NCBI GenBank assembly: GCA_030041045.1
Contig: JASHOQ010000097.1
Coordinates: forward strand, 62,001 to 126,000
Reading direction: 5' to 3'
From: Acidobacteriaceae bacterium
GTDB lineage: Bacteria > Acidobacteriota > Terriglobia > Terriglobales > Acidobacteriaceae
Length of the DNA: 64,000 bases
Shown: piece after piece, positions 49,368-58,036 of the stretch
Layout of the letters: every line of letters begins with the position of its first letter
Position numbering within the stretch: position 1 is the first letter of the stretch
Program-made: the position numbers and the translations under genes
Notes under the pieces: model-generated
Told to the model about the DNA's origin: nothing
The model's input: only the letters and a program-made list of their open reading frames with translations
Databases searched by the model: none

Positions 49368-49422
49368 GTCATCCTGAGCGAAGGTCGTCCGCCGCGGCGG
49401 ACGACCGAGTCGAAGGACCTGC
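49368..49422. repeat. GTCATCCTGAGCGAAGG palindromic element
   Basis: GTCATCCTGAGCGAAGG opens the element, then a 22-bp perfect palindrome lies at 49384-49405 (G-T-C-G-T-C-C-G-C-C and its complement). It closes with CGAGTCGAAGGACC. This class of element is common between genes in several high-GC phyla; its function is unknown. Confidence 0.7.
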
Positions 49423-49458
49423 AGTTGCCTCTGGGAATCTGCGCTCTGGCGGCAATCT

Positions 49459-49495
49459 GGGTGCCCCAGGTCCCGATTCTGGGACCTGGGAAGGC
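49459..49495. repeat. GGTGCCCCAGGTCCC palindrome
   Basis: CCCAGGTCCC (49465-49474) and GGGACCTGGG (49481-49490) form a perfect 10-bp stem. It is the same family as 51267-51340 and is related to 22460-22488. It is 33 bases before purN, so it may affect its mRNA. Confidence 0.75.
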
Positions 49496-49527
49496 AACAA
49501 ATCTCGCACGCCGACTCGCCTACTCAC

Positions 49528-50163
49528 ATGCCCAATGCGCAACCATATCGTGCTCTCCTTCACCTGGGCATCCTCCTCTCCGGCCGAGGGTCCAACTTTC
49601 TCGCCATCGCCGACTCGATTCGCGAAGGCCGCCTGCCCGGCGTTGAAATCTCCGTCGTCATCTCGAACGTGCCAGACGCCCCCGGCCTCAAAACCGCTCA
49701 ACAAATGGGCTTGCCTGCGGCCGCCTTCGACTCCCGCGGCCGCAAGCGAGAAGCCCACGAGGCCGACGTCGTCGCCTGCCTGCGCCAGCACAACGTCGAC
49801 CTCGTCTGCCTCGCCGGCTACATGCGCCTGCTCTCGCCCGCGTTCGTCGCCGCCTTCCCCCACCGCATCCTCAACATTCATCCCTCGCTGCTGCCGGCCT
49901 TCCCCGGACTCGAAGCGCAGGAGCAGGCCTTTGTTTATGGAGTGAAGATCGCCGGCTGCTCCGTGCACTTCGTCGACGAAGAACTTGACCACGGCGCCAT
50001 CTTGGTGCAGCGTGCGATTCCCGTCCTTGAGACCGACGACGCGCACACCCTCGCCGCGCGCATTCTTGCCGAGGAGCATAAGGCCTACACCGAAGCCATC
50101 GCCATGGTGGCCAGCGGCGAGTACGAAATTCGCGGCCGCCGCTACGTCAGGCACAACGCGTAA
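49528..50163 (+). CDS. purN: Phosphoribosylglycinamide formyltransferase
   Basis: Transfers a formyl group from 10-formyl-THF to GAR, the third purine step. The protein has 211 residues, close to standard. It shows L-L-S-G-R-G-S-N-F, V-I-S-N-V-P-D-A-P-G, L-A-G-Y-M-R-L-L-S, and the catalytic I-L-N-I-H-P-S-L-L-P-A-F-P-G with the active Asn and His. The second half-site G-C-S-V-H-F-V-D-E-E-L-D-H-G holds the catalytic Asp. FolD (54130) makes its folate precursor. Downstream of purM, but separated by repeats. Confidence 0.96.
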   Translation: MPNAQPYRALLHLGILLSGRGSNFLAIADSIREGRLPGVEISVVISNVPDAPGLKTAQQMGLPAAAFDSRGRKREAHEADVVACLRQHNVDLVCLAGYMRLLSPAFVAAFPHRILNIHPSLLPAFPGLEAQEQAFVYGVKIAGCSVHFVDEELDHGAILVQRAIPVLETDDAHTLAARILAEEHKAYTEAIAMVASGEYEIRGRRYVRHNA

Positions 50164-50413
50164 AGCGGGCTGTCAAGCGCGGCAACGCCGCAGCGCTCAC
50201 CCAAGTCGTTGATTTCGAACCCCTCCAGCGCACAACCCGCTTTGCAGATCATTTGCCTTCGATTGCGCAAACTAAAGGCAAAGCATTTCTCCCTTCGGTC
50301 CACGCCGATGCCACGCACCCGGGGGGCGGTTCCTTCGAGGAATCGCCGCCTTGCGCTCAATTCCAGTTCCGGGATCTGAAGGAGAAGTGCCAAAGATCGA
50401 AGGAGCAACGCGC

Positions 50414-51259
50414 ATGAATCCCATCTCCAACATCTGGAACCATCCCAGGACCTCGGCCGCCGGATTGCTCATTGCGGTCATCACAGTTGCCGGCGTCTTC
50501 TCCCAGCAGGGCGTCACGCTGGGCAAAGCCGGCGCGGACACTGTGGTCACGCTGGTGAGCGCGGTGGCAACCGCCCTGCTCGGCCTGCTCGCCCGTGACC
50601 CGGGCGAAACCGCGCGCGAGCGCCAGGTCAAATCCGCCGAAGAAGCGGCACGTCTCGGCGTCTGGCTTCTCATCGCTTTGCTTGTACCGCTGCCCTGGAT
50701 CGAAGGCTGCAGCGGAACCGCCGTTGCCCAGGACATCGTCAACTGGACGCCCTCGCTCGAAAGCGCCGTGGCCACCGTCGATTCGACCGCCGCGCTGCTC
50801 GCGCCCGCCGACGCGCCCATCTTTGCCGCCGCAACCACCGGATTCGACGCGGCTTCCAACCTGCTCGTCGCGCAGGCCAAAGCCTATCTTGCCAATCCGG
50901 GCGCAGGCACACTCGCGCAGTTGCAGGCACAGGTGGTCACCTTCGAGCAGCAGGTCAACGCGGCGCTGCTGCAGGCAGCCAAAATCGTCAACCCCGCCAG
51001 CCAGCAGCACGCCCTGGCCGCCATTCAGGCCGTCGGCACCATCGTCACGGCAATTCTGGCACTCGTCCAGTCGATTTCGAGCAAATCCTCCGTCGCGCGC
51101 ATGGCCGCTGACTCGACCATTAAGCTCGCCGCCGTGCGCCCCTACTTCGACGATTCGCGCTCGGCCTCGATCGTTGCCGCCCATTACGGCGAGCCTCTGG
51201 CGCTGGCGCAGATCCAGATAGCGCGCACGGTACGGCAAACCATGAACGCGGGATTCTGA
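50414..51259 (+). CDS. Hypothetical protein with holin-like membrane pair
   Basis: A 281-residue protein, family not firmly recognised. The ATG at 50414 has AAGGAG 8 bases before it. Residues 12-60 hold two helices (A-A-G-L-L-I-A-V-I-T-V-A-G-V-F-S-Q-Q-G and V-T-L-V-S-A-V-A-T-A-L-L-G-L-L-A), followed by A-R-D-P-G, similar to small phage holin-type modules. A third hydrophobic stretch lies around 80-92. The rest is Ala-rich and helical, with repeated V-T-F-E-Q-Q-V and Q-A-V-G-T-I-V-type segments, and looks like a bundle. No lysis gene is near. The holin comparison is weak. Confidence 0.6.
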   Translation: MNPISNIWNHPRTSAAGLLIAVITVAGVFSQQGVTLGKAGADTVVTLVSAVATALLGLLARDPGETARERQVKSAEEAARLGVWLLIALLVPLPWIEGCSGTAVAQDIVNWTPSLESAVATVDSTAALLAPADAPIFAAATTGFDAASNLLVAQAKAYLANPGAGTLAQLQAQVVTFEQQVNAALLQAAKIVNPASQQHALAAIQAVGTIVTAILALVQSISSKSSVARMAADSTIKLAAVRPYFDDSRSASIVAAHYGEPLALAQIQIARTVRQTMNAGF

Positions 51260-51266
51260 AGCGTGG

Positions 51267-51340
51267 ATGCCCCAGGTCCCGAAACCGGGGTCCCCAGCGA
51301 CTGGTCTTCATCGCTGGGGTGGTCTGGGACCTGGGAAAGC
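51267..51340. repeat. Nested palindromic element
   Basis: Outer arms CCCAGGTCCC (51271-51280) and GGGACCTGGG (51326-51335) enclose an inner hairpin CCCCAGCGA (51292-51300) / TCGCTGGGG (51311-51319) whose loop contains GGTCTTC. The inner part starts with C-C-G-G-G-G-T-C-C-C-C as at 59484. It lies between the converging holin-like and HtrA genes. Confidence 0.8.
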
Positions 51341-51391
51341 ACGAACGCCATAACTAGCCGTTTCTAGGGAACGGCGGATTCAAATCTCGTT

Positions 51392-52567
51392 CTAGGTGTT
51401 CGCCTCGTCCGCCTCACCCAGCATCATCTTGATCGTCATCTCGCGCTGGCCGCGCACAATGGTCACGCTCACTGGGTCGCCGGCCTGGTGCTTGTCCATG
51501 ATGGCGCTCATGTCCTGCTGATCGGTCACTTGCTGGCCGTCGATGGCCACGATCAAGTCGCCGCCCAGCAGGATGGGCACATTGCCCACGTACGCCTGTT
51601 CGTGCCCGCCGCGCAATCCCGCGCGATCGGCCGCGCCGCCGGGTTTCACGCGTTGAATCAGCAGCCCGTAATCGGCATTGAGGCCCATCTGCGCGGCCAG
51701 GTCCGGCCCGATGGGGTAAAACGAAATGCCCAGAGAGGGCCGCTTCACATGACCATAGCGCGTCAGGTCGGCCAGCACCGCCTTGGCCGTGTTGATGGGG
51801 ATGGCAAACCCGATTCCCGAGCTTTGTTCGGCGCCATTCGAAGCGATCATCGTATTGATGCCGATCACCTCGCCGCGCGAGTTCAGCAGCGGCCCTCCGG
51901 AGTTGCCGGGATTGATGGCCGCATCGGTCTGGATGGCGTCTTCAATCGGCTCCTGGTCCTCGTTGCGAATTGACCGGATGGAGCTGATGATGCCCCGCGT
52001 CATCGTCCCGCTCAGCCCGAAGGGATTGCCGATGGCGTAAACCTTCTGGCCCACCTGGAGCTGCGAGGAGTCGGCCAGCGTCACCGGCTGCAACCCCGAC
52101 GCATTGATCTGCAGCAGCGCCAGGTCATGCACCTTGTCCACGCCCACAACCGTGGCCGAGTAGCGGCGCTTGTTCGAAAGCTGCACCTCGATGCCCCGGT
52201 TGGCCCCTTCGATCACGTGATAGTTGGTGAGCACGTGCCCGGCCTTGTCGAGAATGAATCCCGATCCCTGCCCCTGCTGCGGCACCGCGCCATAAAAGAA
52301 GTTGAAGACCAGAGCCGTGGAGGTGATGTTCACCACCGACGGAAGCACGCGCTTGTAGACGGCGATGTTGTTCTGCTCTTCCGCGTCGTAACTGGGCGAA
52401 GCCTCAGCTTCCGTGAGCTCGAGCGGGGAGCTCGCTCCGCCGTCCCGGTTGCCGAGCAGCGAGAAATGCCCATGGGAAACGCCGTCGACGCCCGGGGACC
52501 AATGCGAGGTGAAATACCAGAACCCGCCCACCAGCACGACAACCAGAAGAAAGCGGCGCCAAATCAT
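51392..52567 (-). CDS. HtrA/DegP-type serine protease
   Basis: An inner-membrane-anchored periplasmic protease of 391 residues. The ATG at 52567 follows AAGGAATCT. An N-terminal helix (R-F-L-L-V-V-V-L-V-G-G-F-W-Y) anchors it. The triad is H117 (L-T-N-Y-H-V-I), D148 (V-H-D-L-A-L-L) and S223 (N-P-G-N-S-G-G-P-L). A single PDZ domain ends the protein (G-G-D-L-I-V-A-I-D-G-Q-Q-V). This is the DegS/DegQ-like form used in envelope protein quality control. Length is typical for one PDZ. Confidence 0.94.
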   Translation of the reverse strand: MIWRRFLLVVVLVGGFWYFTSHWSPGVDGVSHGHFSLLGNRDGGASSPLELTEAEASPSYDAEEQNNIAVYKRVLPSVVNITSTALVFNFFYGAVPQQGQGSGFILDKAGHVLTNYHVIEGANRGIEVQLSNKRRYSATVVGVDKVHDLALLQINASGLQPVTLADSSQLQVGQKVYAIGNPFGLSGTMTRGIISSIRSIRNEDQEPIEDAIQTDAAINPGNSGGPLLNSRGEVIGINTMIASNGAEQSSGIGFAIPINTAKAVLADLTRYGHVKRPSLGISFYPIGPDLAAQMGLNADYGLLIQRVKPGGAADRAGLRGGHEQAYVGNVPILLGGDLIVAIDGQQVTDQQDMSAIMDKHQAGDPVSVTIVRGQREMTIKMMLGEADEANT

Positions 52568-52639
52568 AGATTCCTTGCCTAGATTCCTTGCCCTGACAAT
52601 GCCTGTCATCTTTGCGTTTGCCTCAGTCTGAGTCCGCTT

Positions 52640-52705
52640 TGAAGGGGCACGGCTTCAGCCATGTCCTATGCGGCCCAATAAGAATCGGGGCTTCAGCCTC
52701 TGAGG
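52640..52705. repeat. Short GGGGCTTCAGCC-type repeats
   Basis: Between the HtrA and coaE genes are two related pieces: GGGGCACGGCTTCAGCCATG near 52644 and TCGGGGCTTCAGCC near 52686. They match the hairpin core at 46394-46413 but are degenerate and have lost most pairing. Confidence 0.5.
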
Positions 52706-52790
52706 GACGTTCTCGCTCAAATTGAGACACCTTCTGTCTTCACCAATCGCGGTCTCTTCGCAAAAGAAACCCCGCGCTGGCGTTCCTTCC

Positions 52791-53486
52791 TTATTCTAAA
52801 GACAAGCTCTGCCCGGTTTTGTTGCTCTCTGCCTCAAGCCGCTCCCAGAGCACCCGCACCTGCGCCTCCAGCGCCTGCAAGCTGCCTGCATTCTCAAGCA
52901 CATAGTCGGCCTGCGGAGCCTTTTCGGCGTCGGGAATCTGGTGCTTGAGCCGGACACGCGCCTCGGCCGCCGCGGCCTCCCGCTTCGGACCCGATGGGCT
53001 CACGCGCGCCGCATAGCGGGCCACTTTCAGCTCATCCGGCGCGGTGACGACTACGATGCGGTCGAACCGGCGCCGCCACTCGGCCACCAGGCTCTCTTCC
53101 TCTCCGCGCGCCCGCGCGTCGCGAACCGCTTCGAAGATCAGCGCCGATTCCACCACGGCTACGGCCCTGGGATCGCGCGCAAAGATCTCTGCCATCTTCT
53201 CCCGCTGCAGCGCAATCGTGGCCGGATGCACGATGGCGTTCAGCTCCTGCACCCGTCCCAAGCCAAAGGCGATCTGCGCCAGCCGCGCGCGATCCAGCCG
53301 CCCATCGGCAGCCACCACCTCCGGCCCGAACCGCTCCACAATATTGCTGAAGACCGCCTGCCCCGGCTCCATCAGCATGCGGCCCAGCGCGTCGGCTTCG
53401 ATCACCTGCGCGCCGGATGAGCGCAGCAGCGCCGCCACCGTGCTCTTGCCGCTGCCCAAACCGCCGGTCAAACCTACGCGCAGCAA
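52791..53486 (-). CDS. coaE: Dephospho-CoA kinase
   Basis: Final CoA step: phosphorylates the 3'-OH of dephospho-CoA. The protein has 231 residues. Walker A is G-L-T-G-G-L-G-S-G-K-S-T at residues 5-16. I-E-A-D-A-L-G-R and V-H-P-A-T follow, then V-E-S-A-L-I-F-E where many family members have P-L-L-F-E. A late R-L-K-H-Q-I-P-D-A-E-K-A segment with D-Y-V-L-E-N is also family-like. A long acidic/basic linker separates the lid part. It is transcribed away from the DUF433 gene. Confidence 0.93.
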   Translation of the reverse strand: MLRVGLTGGLGSGKSTVAALLRSSGAQVIEADALGRMLMEPGQAVFSNIVERFGPEVVAADGRLDRARLAQIAFGLGRVQELNAIVHPATIALQREKMAEIFARDPRAVAVVESALIFEAVRDARARGEEESLVAEWRRRFDRIVVVTAPDELKVARYAARVSPSGPKREAAAAEARVRLKHQIPDAEKAPQADYVLENAGSLQALEAQVRVLWERLEAESNKTGQSLSLE

Positions 53487-53547
53487 TCTCGAGGAACCCC
53501 CAACTCAAATATAGGTTGCGGCACCGTTTCTGCCGTAGAATGAGACC

Positions 53548-53805
53548 GTGGACGAGAGAGGTTACGGCACAGTGACGAACCTGAATCCGAGGATCACCGT
53601 CGAAGCGGGCAAGATGGGCGGCAAGCCCTGCATACGCGGCCTGCGCTTCACGGTCTACGATCTGGCTTCCTACCTCGCCTCCGGGATGACAGAGGCGGAA
53701 ATCCTCAAGGAGTTCCCGAACCTCGAGAAGGAAGACTTCCAGGCGGTGTACGAATTCTTCGCCAGCATTCCGGAAAGGATCGCCGTTCTTGAAGCTTCTC
53801 GTTGA
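53548..53805 (+). CDS. DUF433 antitoxin-like protein
   Basis: An 85-residue protein with the DUF433 winged-helix pattern: R-I-T-V-E, G-G-K-P-C-I-R-G-L-R-F-T-V-Y-D-L, M-T-E-A-E-I-L-K-E-F-P-N-L and E-D-F-Q-A-V-Y-E. Proteins of this family are antitoxins paired with DUF5615 nucleases. The GTG at 53548 opens the frame, but the GTG at 53572 (V-T-N-L-N-P-R-I-T), with GAGAGAGG upstream, fits the family start better. It overlaps the next gene by 17 bases. Confidence 0.85.
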   Translation: MDERGYGTVTNLNPRITVEAGKMGGKPCIRGLRFTVYDLASYLASGMTEAEILKEFPNLEKEDFQAVYEFFASIPERIAVLEASR

Positions 53806-54121
53806 TGAGAATCTTCCGCCCCGGCTCGCCCACGACCTCGACGATCTTTTTCCAAGTTCAGTTCATGTCAGTTCTCTCGGATTGGAGCGCACGGCTGACG
53901 CTCTTATCTGGGAGTACGCAAAGACTCATGAATTCACATTCCTGACCAAAGACAAAGATTTCGCCAATCTCAGCGTTGCTTGGGGCGCCCCTCCGAAAGT
54001 GGTCTTGCTGCAGATGGGGAACTGTTCGACCGGCAGAATCATACATATCATGCGAATGAACGCAATTCGACTTTCGGATTTTGAAAGAGACTCCAATCGA
54101 AGCCTGCTCATCTTGCGCTAA
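53789..54121 (+). CDS. DUF5615 PIN-like toxin
   Basis: A 110-residue PIN-like nuclease, toxin partner of the DUF433 protein. It starts TTG (K-L-L-V-D-E-N-L-P-P-R-L), giving the acidic D-E-N site. F-L-T-K-D-K-D-F-A-N-L supplies later Asp residues, and P-P-K-V-V-L-L-Q-M-G-N is the last strand. The 17-base overlap with the antitoxin gene implies coupled translation. It is relatively AT-rich compared with its neighbours, which is common for mobile toxin-antitoxin pairs. Confidence 0.87.
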   Translation: MKLLVDENLPPRLAHDLDDLFPSSVHVSSLGLERTADALIWEYAKTHEFTFLTKDKDFANLSVAWGAPPKVVLLQMGNCSTGRIIHIMRMNAIRLSDFERDSNRSLLILR

Positions 54122-54129
54122 GCGCCAAG

Positions 54130-55044
54130 CTACAATCCCCGCCGCATCTTCGCTGCCCGCACCGTGTTCGCCATCAGCATGACAATCGTCAGCGGACCCA
54201 CCCCGCCGGGCACCGGCGTATACGCACCCGCCATTGCATACGCCTGCGGATGCACGTCGCCCACAAGCGTCGACCCGCGTTTCTCAAACGCGGCTTCGCG
54301 CTTCGCGTCTCCCTTGAAAAACCGCTCGAACTCTTCGCGCGTGGCGATGCGGTTGATGCCCACGTCGATCACCGTCGCACCCGGCTTGACCATCTCCGGC
54401 GTCACGAAACCGGCGCGCCCGATGGCGGCCACCAGGATATCGGCCTCGCGCGTCACCGCAGGCAAATCGCGCGTCTTCGAGTGGCAAATCGTCACCGTCG
54501 CGTTCTGGTGCAGCAGCAGCATGGCCACGGGTTTGCCCACAATATCGCTGCGGCCCAGCACCACCGCGTGCGCGCCCGCAATGGGGATTTCGCTGCGCTT
54601 CAGAATCTCGATCACTCCCGCGGGCGTGCACGGCGCCAGTGCCGGCCGCCCGGCGAGCAACCGGCCCGCATTCACAGGATGAAACCCATCCACATCCTTG
54701 GCCGGATCCACTTGATCGAGCAGCGCCTTCGCGTCCACCTGCTTCGGCAGCGGCAGCTGAATCAGGATCCCGTCCACGTCATCGCGATCGTTCAATCCCA
54801 TCACCAGTTCCAGCATCTCTTCGGTCGTGATCGTGTCCTCGGGCGTAATCAGGTCGCTGTACAAACCCAGCTCGGCGCAGGTCTGCACCTTGCTGCGCAC
54901 GTAGATCTCTGAGGCCGGCACGTGGCCCACCAGCACCGCGGCCAGCCCCGGGCGGATGCCCTGCGCTCCGAGCCGCTTCACCTCTTCCGCCACTTCCTGC
55001 TTGATCGCCGCCGCAATCGCCGCGCCGTCGAGAATCCTCGGCAT
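54130..55044 (-). CDS. folD: Methylenetetrahydrofolate dehydrogenase/cyclohydrolase
   Basis: Bifunctional FolD makes 10-formyl-THF from 5,10-methylene-THF, feeding purN. The ATG at 55044 has GGAG 6 bases upstream. It has 304 residues. Catalytic Y48 and K52 lie in E-I-Y-V-R-S-K-V-Q-T-C. G-I-L-I-Q-L-P-L-P-K-Q, D-V-D-G-F-H-P-V-N, P-C-T-P-A-G-V and G-R-S-D-I-V-G-K-P follow (Asp where most have Asn). The end is Y-T-P-V-P-G-G-V-G-P-L-T. Its stop is 8 bases from that of the converging toxin gene. Confidence 0.96.
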   Translation of the reverse strand: MPRILDGAAIAAAIKQEVAEEVKRLGAQGIRPGLAAVLVGHVPASEIYVRSKVQTCAELGLYSDLITPEDTITTEEMLELVMGLNDRDDVDGILIQLPLPKQVDAKALLDQVDPAKDVDGFHPVNAGRLLAGRPALAPCTPAGVIEILKRSEIPIAGAHAVVLGRSDIVGKPVAMLLLHQNATVTICHSKTRDLPAVTREADILVAAIGRAGFVTPEMVKPGATVIDVGINRIATREEFERFFKGDAKREAAFEKRGSTLVGDVHPQAYAMAGAYTPVPGGVGPLTIVMLMANTVRAAKMRRGL

Positions 55045-55289
55045 CTCGCGCTCCAAAGATTCATCGTATCGTCTCAGGCGTCGGCTCCGCCTAGGCCGTT
55101 CGCCGCATTGGTTTGAAATTCCTAATTGCCGCGCCATCGCGCGTCGGGGAACTTCCTCCCGATTGCCTTTCCACTGGAGAAATCCCTCAGTTCAGCCGAC
55201 AACCTATTTGCGGGGCGGGCGCCATCGGACCGTTCCGCCACAGCCGCCCATTCGGTTGTTCAGAAGACGCACAGAGAGGGAAACAGCCG

Positions 55290-56147
55290 GTGCCCATAGA
55301 TCAACGCGATCGCAAGCTGGCCAAGCTTCCCTGGGCGCATCTGCGCCTGCCGCCGTTTCCCCAGGTGGCCATGCGGGTTCTGGGGCTGGCCAGCCAGGAG
55401 AACGTGCAACTGCACCAGTTGTGCGATCTGATCTCCTCCGATGCTGCCTTCGCCGGCGAAGTCCTCATCGTCGCCAATTCGCTTCTCTACGCTCCACGCT
55501 ACCCCGCCCGCAGCATCTTGCAGGCGCTTGTGGTCCTGGGCGCGAACGCCCTGCAAGGCATGTGCATGACCGTGGGTGTGCGCGCTTACCTGGGCCGGTC
55601 CATGCATTACCCCGCCATGCGCGGTGTTTGGCGCCACAACCTCGCTTGCGCGCTGATTGCGCAGCGCCTGGCCGCAGCCGGATCCCTCGACAAGGACGCA
55701 GCGTACACCGCCGGCATGATGCACGACATCGGACGCGTCGCTCTCTCAGTGATTCAGCCGCGGGATTACGCAACCCTGCTGGAGTCGCATTGCGGATCGC
55801 CGGCAAGCATGCTGGCCCTCGAGCAGGAGTTGTTTGGCTGGGACCATTGCGAAACCGGCCAGCGCCTCATCGCTGACTGGAAGCTGCCGCCCGAGTTCGA
55901 TGCCGTCGTCGGCGAACACCATGCTCCGCCGCGGCAGGATAGCGAATGGGGCATTGCAGAGCTGGTCAAGGTCAGTTGCCGGATAGCCGATTCATCCGGC
56001 TTCCCCGCATTCCCGGGCTGCCAAGCCACGCCCTACGGCGAATTGATGGGGCTTTTGCCCACGCGCGAGCGGCTTGTGTTCTATCCCGCTCTCGACCCGC
56101 TCATCTCCGAAATCGCCGCCGCCATCCACGACATCGAGTCGCTGTGA
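55290..56147 (+). CDS. HDOD-domain signalling protein
   Basis: A 285-residue HDOD protein without other domains. The GTG at 55290 (V-P-I-D-Q-R-D) is preferred over a frame extending back to 55113, whose upstream residues look non-coding. L-R-L-P-P-F-P-Q-V-A-M-R-V-L is the usual start of HDOD. L-I-S-S-D-A-A-F-A-G-E-V-L-I-V-A-N-S, V-V-L-G-A-N-A-L-Q and A-Y-T-A-G-M-M-H-D-I-G-R-V-A-L follow; the H-D-I-G keeps the HD pair, which many HDOD proteins have lost. Likely role in signalling or regulation; the partner is unknown. Confidence 0.87.
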   Translation: MPIDQRDRKLAKLPWAHLRLPPFPQVAMRVLGLASQENVQLHQLCDLISSDAAFAGEVLIVANSLLYAPRYPARSILQALVVLGANALQGMCMTVGVRAYLGRSMHYPAMRGVWRHNLACALIAQRLAAAGSLDKDAAYTAGMMHDIGRVALSVIQPRDYATLLESHCGSPASMLALEQELFGWDHCETGQRLIADWKLPPEFDAVVGEHHAPPRQDSEWGIAELVKVSCRIADSSGFPAFPGCQATPYGELMGLLPTRERLVFYPALDPLISEIAAAIHDIESL

Positions 56148-56158
56148 CGCGCCGGCGG

Positions 56159-58036
56159 CTACTGGACCGTAACCGTCACGGCCATGGTTGACCGCCCATA
56201 TTGGTTGGTCGCGTTCAGCGTGTAAGTAGTTGTGGCCGTCGGCGTCACCACCACTTTGCCGCCGTGCACGCCGCCCAGCACGTCGATAAAGTCATAGGAA
56301 TCGTTCTCCGTATTCCACGCGAGTGTCACCGGCGTGCCCGCCGTCACCGTGGACGACGACGCCGTGAAGCTCGTAATCGTCGGCGGTTGCCCCGTGGGCG
56401 CCGTGTTGGCATCCCACCCCGGCCACGCCGGCGTCATCTGCACCACTTCGAAGTTCGAGGACTGGATTGAATCCAGATTCTCAAGGTCGTTATCATCCCA
56501 GCGCGGATCGGGCGCGCCCTGGAAGAAAAAGTACCCGCCGTTGTCGGCCACAATCATGCCGTAATTCTTCATCGCCGTCAGGATCACCTGGTTGGCCGCC
56601 GAATAGCCGGAGATGTCGAAGCTGGCCTTCAGCCGGATGCGCATCCCCATGACGTTGCTTACGCCCCACACCGTGCCCGCGGCATGCGTGCCCGGTTCCA
56701 CAAAATAGCCGCCGTTGGCGTCGTCCTTGGTTTGCTGCATGGTAAAGCGGATGGCGTGATTGATGGCTCCCGCGGCCACTTCGTCGTAGCGCACCAGGCC
56801 GGCAAAGATGGGCAGTCCCGCCGCATCGGCTGAGGTCCAGCCCCACGGCCGCATCTCCACGTTCTGCATGTCCCAGATGGTCTCTGACGACGCGTTCCAT
56901 TGCCCGTTGCAGCGGTGCGTATTGAAAGTCTCGTAAAGGAAACAGGTGTTGCGGTCGAGCACCAGCACGTGCGCGTCGCCAATATAAGTGTCCGGCCATC
57001 CGTCGCAGTCGGCCGGCGAGCCCTCGATGGGCGCGGTGATGGGGAACGGCGCATCGGCCACGTCGCTCTGGCTGGCGTAGTCGATCACGTTGATGGGAAC
57101 CAGTGGCGTCACGCTCGAATCCACCACCACGTAGGGGATGCCGTAATCGCCGCCGGCCACTGACGAGAAATCGTGGTGCAGGTGCAGCCCCGCGAATCCC
57201 GCCGCCGAAGTAATTGCATCGTTGTTGGGGTCGAGCGGCGCATCGGCGATGTTGGTGTTCCACGGCGAATCGGCGGGGAAGGGCACGAATCCATTCAGGC
57301 TGGCCTCGTCGCCTGTGCTCATGCCTCCGCACGCAGAGGGCGAAACCTCGGGATCGATGGTCAGACTCAGATTCGCCGTAGCCGTCTGCGCCGTCGGTTG
57401 CGTCGAGTCCGTCACCGTGGCCGCCACCGTGGCGGTACCCGCGGAGCTTGCCGCCGGAGTTCCGCTGATCGCGCCGGTCGCGCCGTCGATTGACAATCCG
57501 CCCGGCAGGTTGCTCGCGGCGTAGGTGTAAGGCGTGGTCCCGCCGGAGGCGCCGATCGCGCCGCTGTACGCCGTGCCCACGGTGCCGCTGGGCAGCGAGG
57601 TGGTCGTAATGGTCAGCTTGGCCGCGCTCAGCGCAAGCGCGAGGCTAGCCGTGGCCGTTTGCGGCGTGGGCGTACTTGAATCCGTCACCGTGAATTGAAC
57701 CGTTGCCGTGCCCGCGGTGCCCTGCGCGGGCGTGCCGGAAATGGCTCCGGAAGAAGCTGCAATTGACAGCCCGCTGGGCAGGCTGCTGGCGCTGAATTGG
57801 TAAGGAGTCGTGCCTCCGGTTGCGGCGATTGTGCCGCTGTAGGCCACGCCCACCGTTCCGCCGGGCAGTGAAGTGGTGGTGATCGCCAGCTTGCCTGAAG
57901 TCGAAGTGTCTCCCTGGATCGTGACGTAGCCGCATCCCAAAAGGCCGGCGGCCACACCGAAAATCAGACCGGAAAAGGGAAGCAAAGGATGAATGAAGAA
58001 GTTGCAATCTCGAGCGCGCATGCCCTTTTTCTCCAT
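56159..58036 (-). CDS. Secreted lipoprotein with Ig-like repeats
   Basis: A 625-residue exported protein. The N-terminal hydrophobic run ends A-A-G-L-L-G-C, a plausible lipobox. Two putative-Ig (He_PIG-like) repeats at about 50-140 and 140-232 share I-T-T-T-S-L-P-x-G-T-V-G-x-A-Y-S-G. The middle 300 residues (from N-G-F-V-P-F-P-A-D-S-P-W-N) are rich in Trp, Asp and Asn and resemble an uncharacterised secreted domain. A final Ig-like domain (P-T-I-T-S-F-T-A-S-S-S-T-V) ends the chain. It probably binds carbohydrate or cell surface. The ATG at 58036 or 58021 could start it. Confidence 0.8.
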   Translation of the reverse strand: MEKKGMRARDCNFFIHPLLPFSGLIFGVAAGLLGCGYVTIQGDTSTSGKLAITTTSLPGGTVGVAYSGTIAATGGTTPYQFSASSLPSGLSIAASSGAISGTPAQGTAGTATVQFTVTDSSTPTPQTATASLALALSAAKLTITTTSLPSGTVGTAYSGAIGASGGTTPYTYAASNLPGGLSIDGATGAISGTPAASSAGTATVAATVTDSTQPTAQTATANLSLTIDPEVSPSACGGMSTGDEASLNGFVPFPADSPWNTNIADAPLDPNNDAITSAAGFAGLHLHHDFSSVAGGDYGIPYVVVDSSVTPLVPINVIDYASQSDVADAPFPITAPIEGSPADCDGWPDTYIGDAHVLVLDRNTCFLYETFNTHRCNGQWNASSETIWDMQNVEMRPWGWTSADAAGLPIFAGLVRYDEVAAGAINHAIRFTMQQTKDDANGGYFVEPGTHAAGTVWGVSNVMGMRIRLKASFDISGYSAANQVILTAMKNYGMIVADNGGYFFFQGAPDPRWDDNDLENLDSIQSSNFEVVQMTPAWPGWDANTAPTGQPPTITSFTASSSTVTAGTPVTLAWNTENDSYDFIDVLGGVHGGKVVVTPTATTTYTLNATNQYGRSTMAVTVTVQ

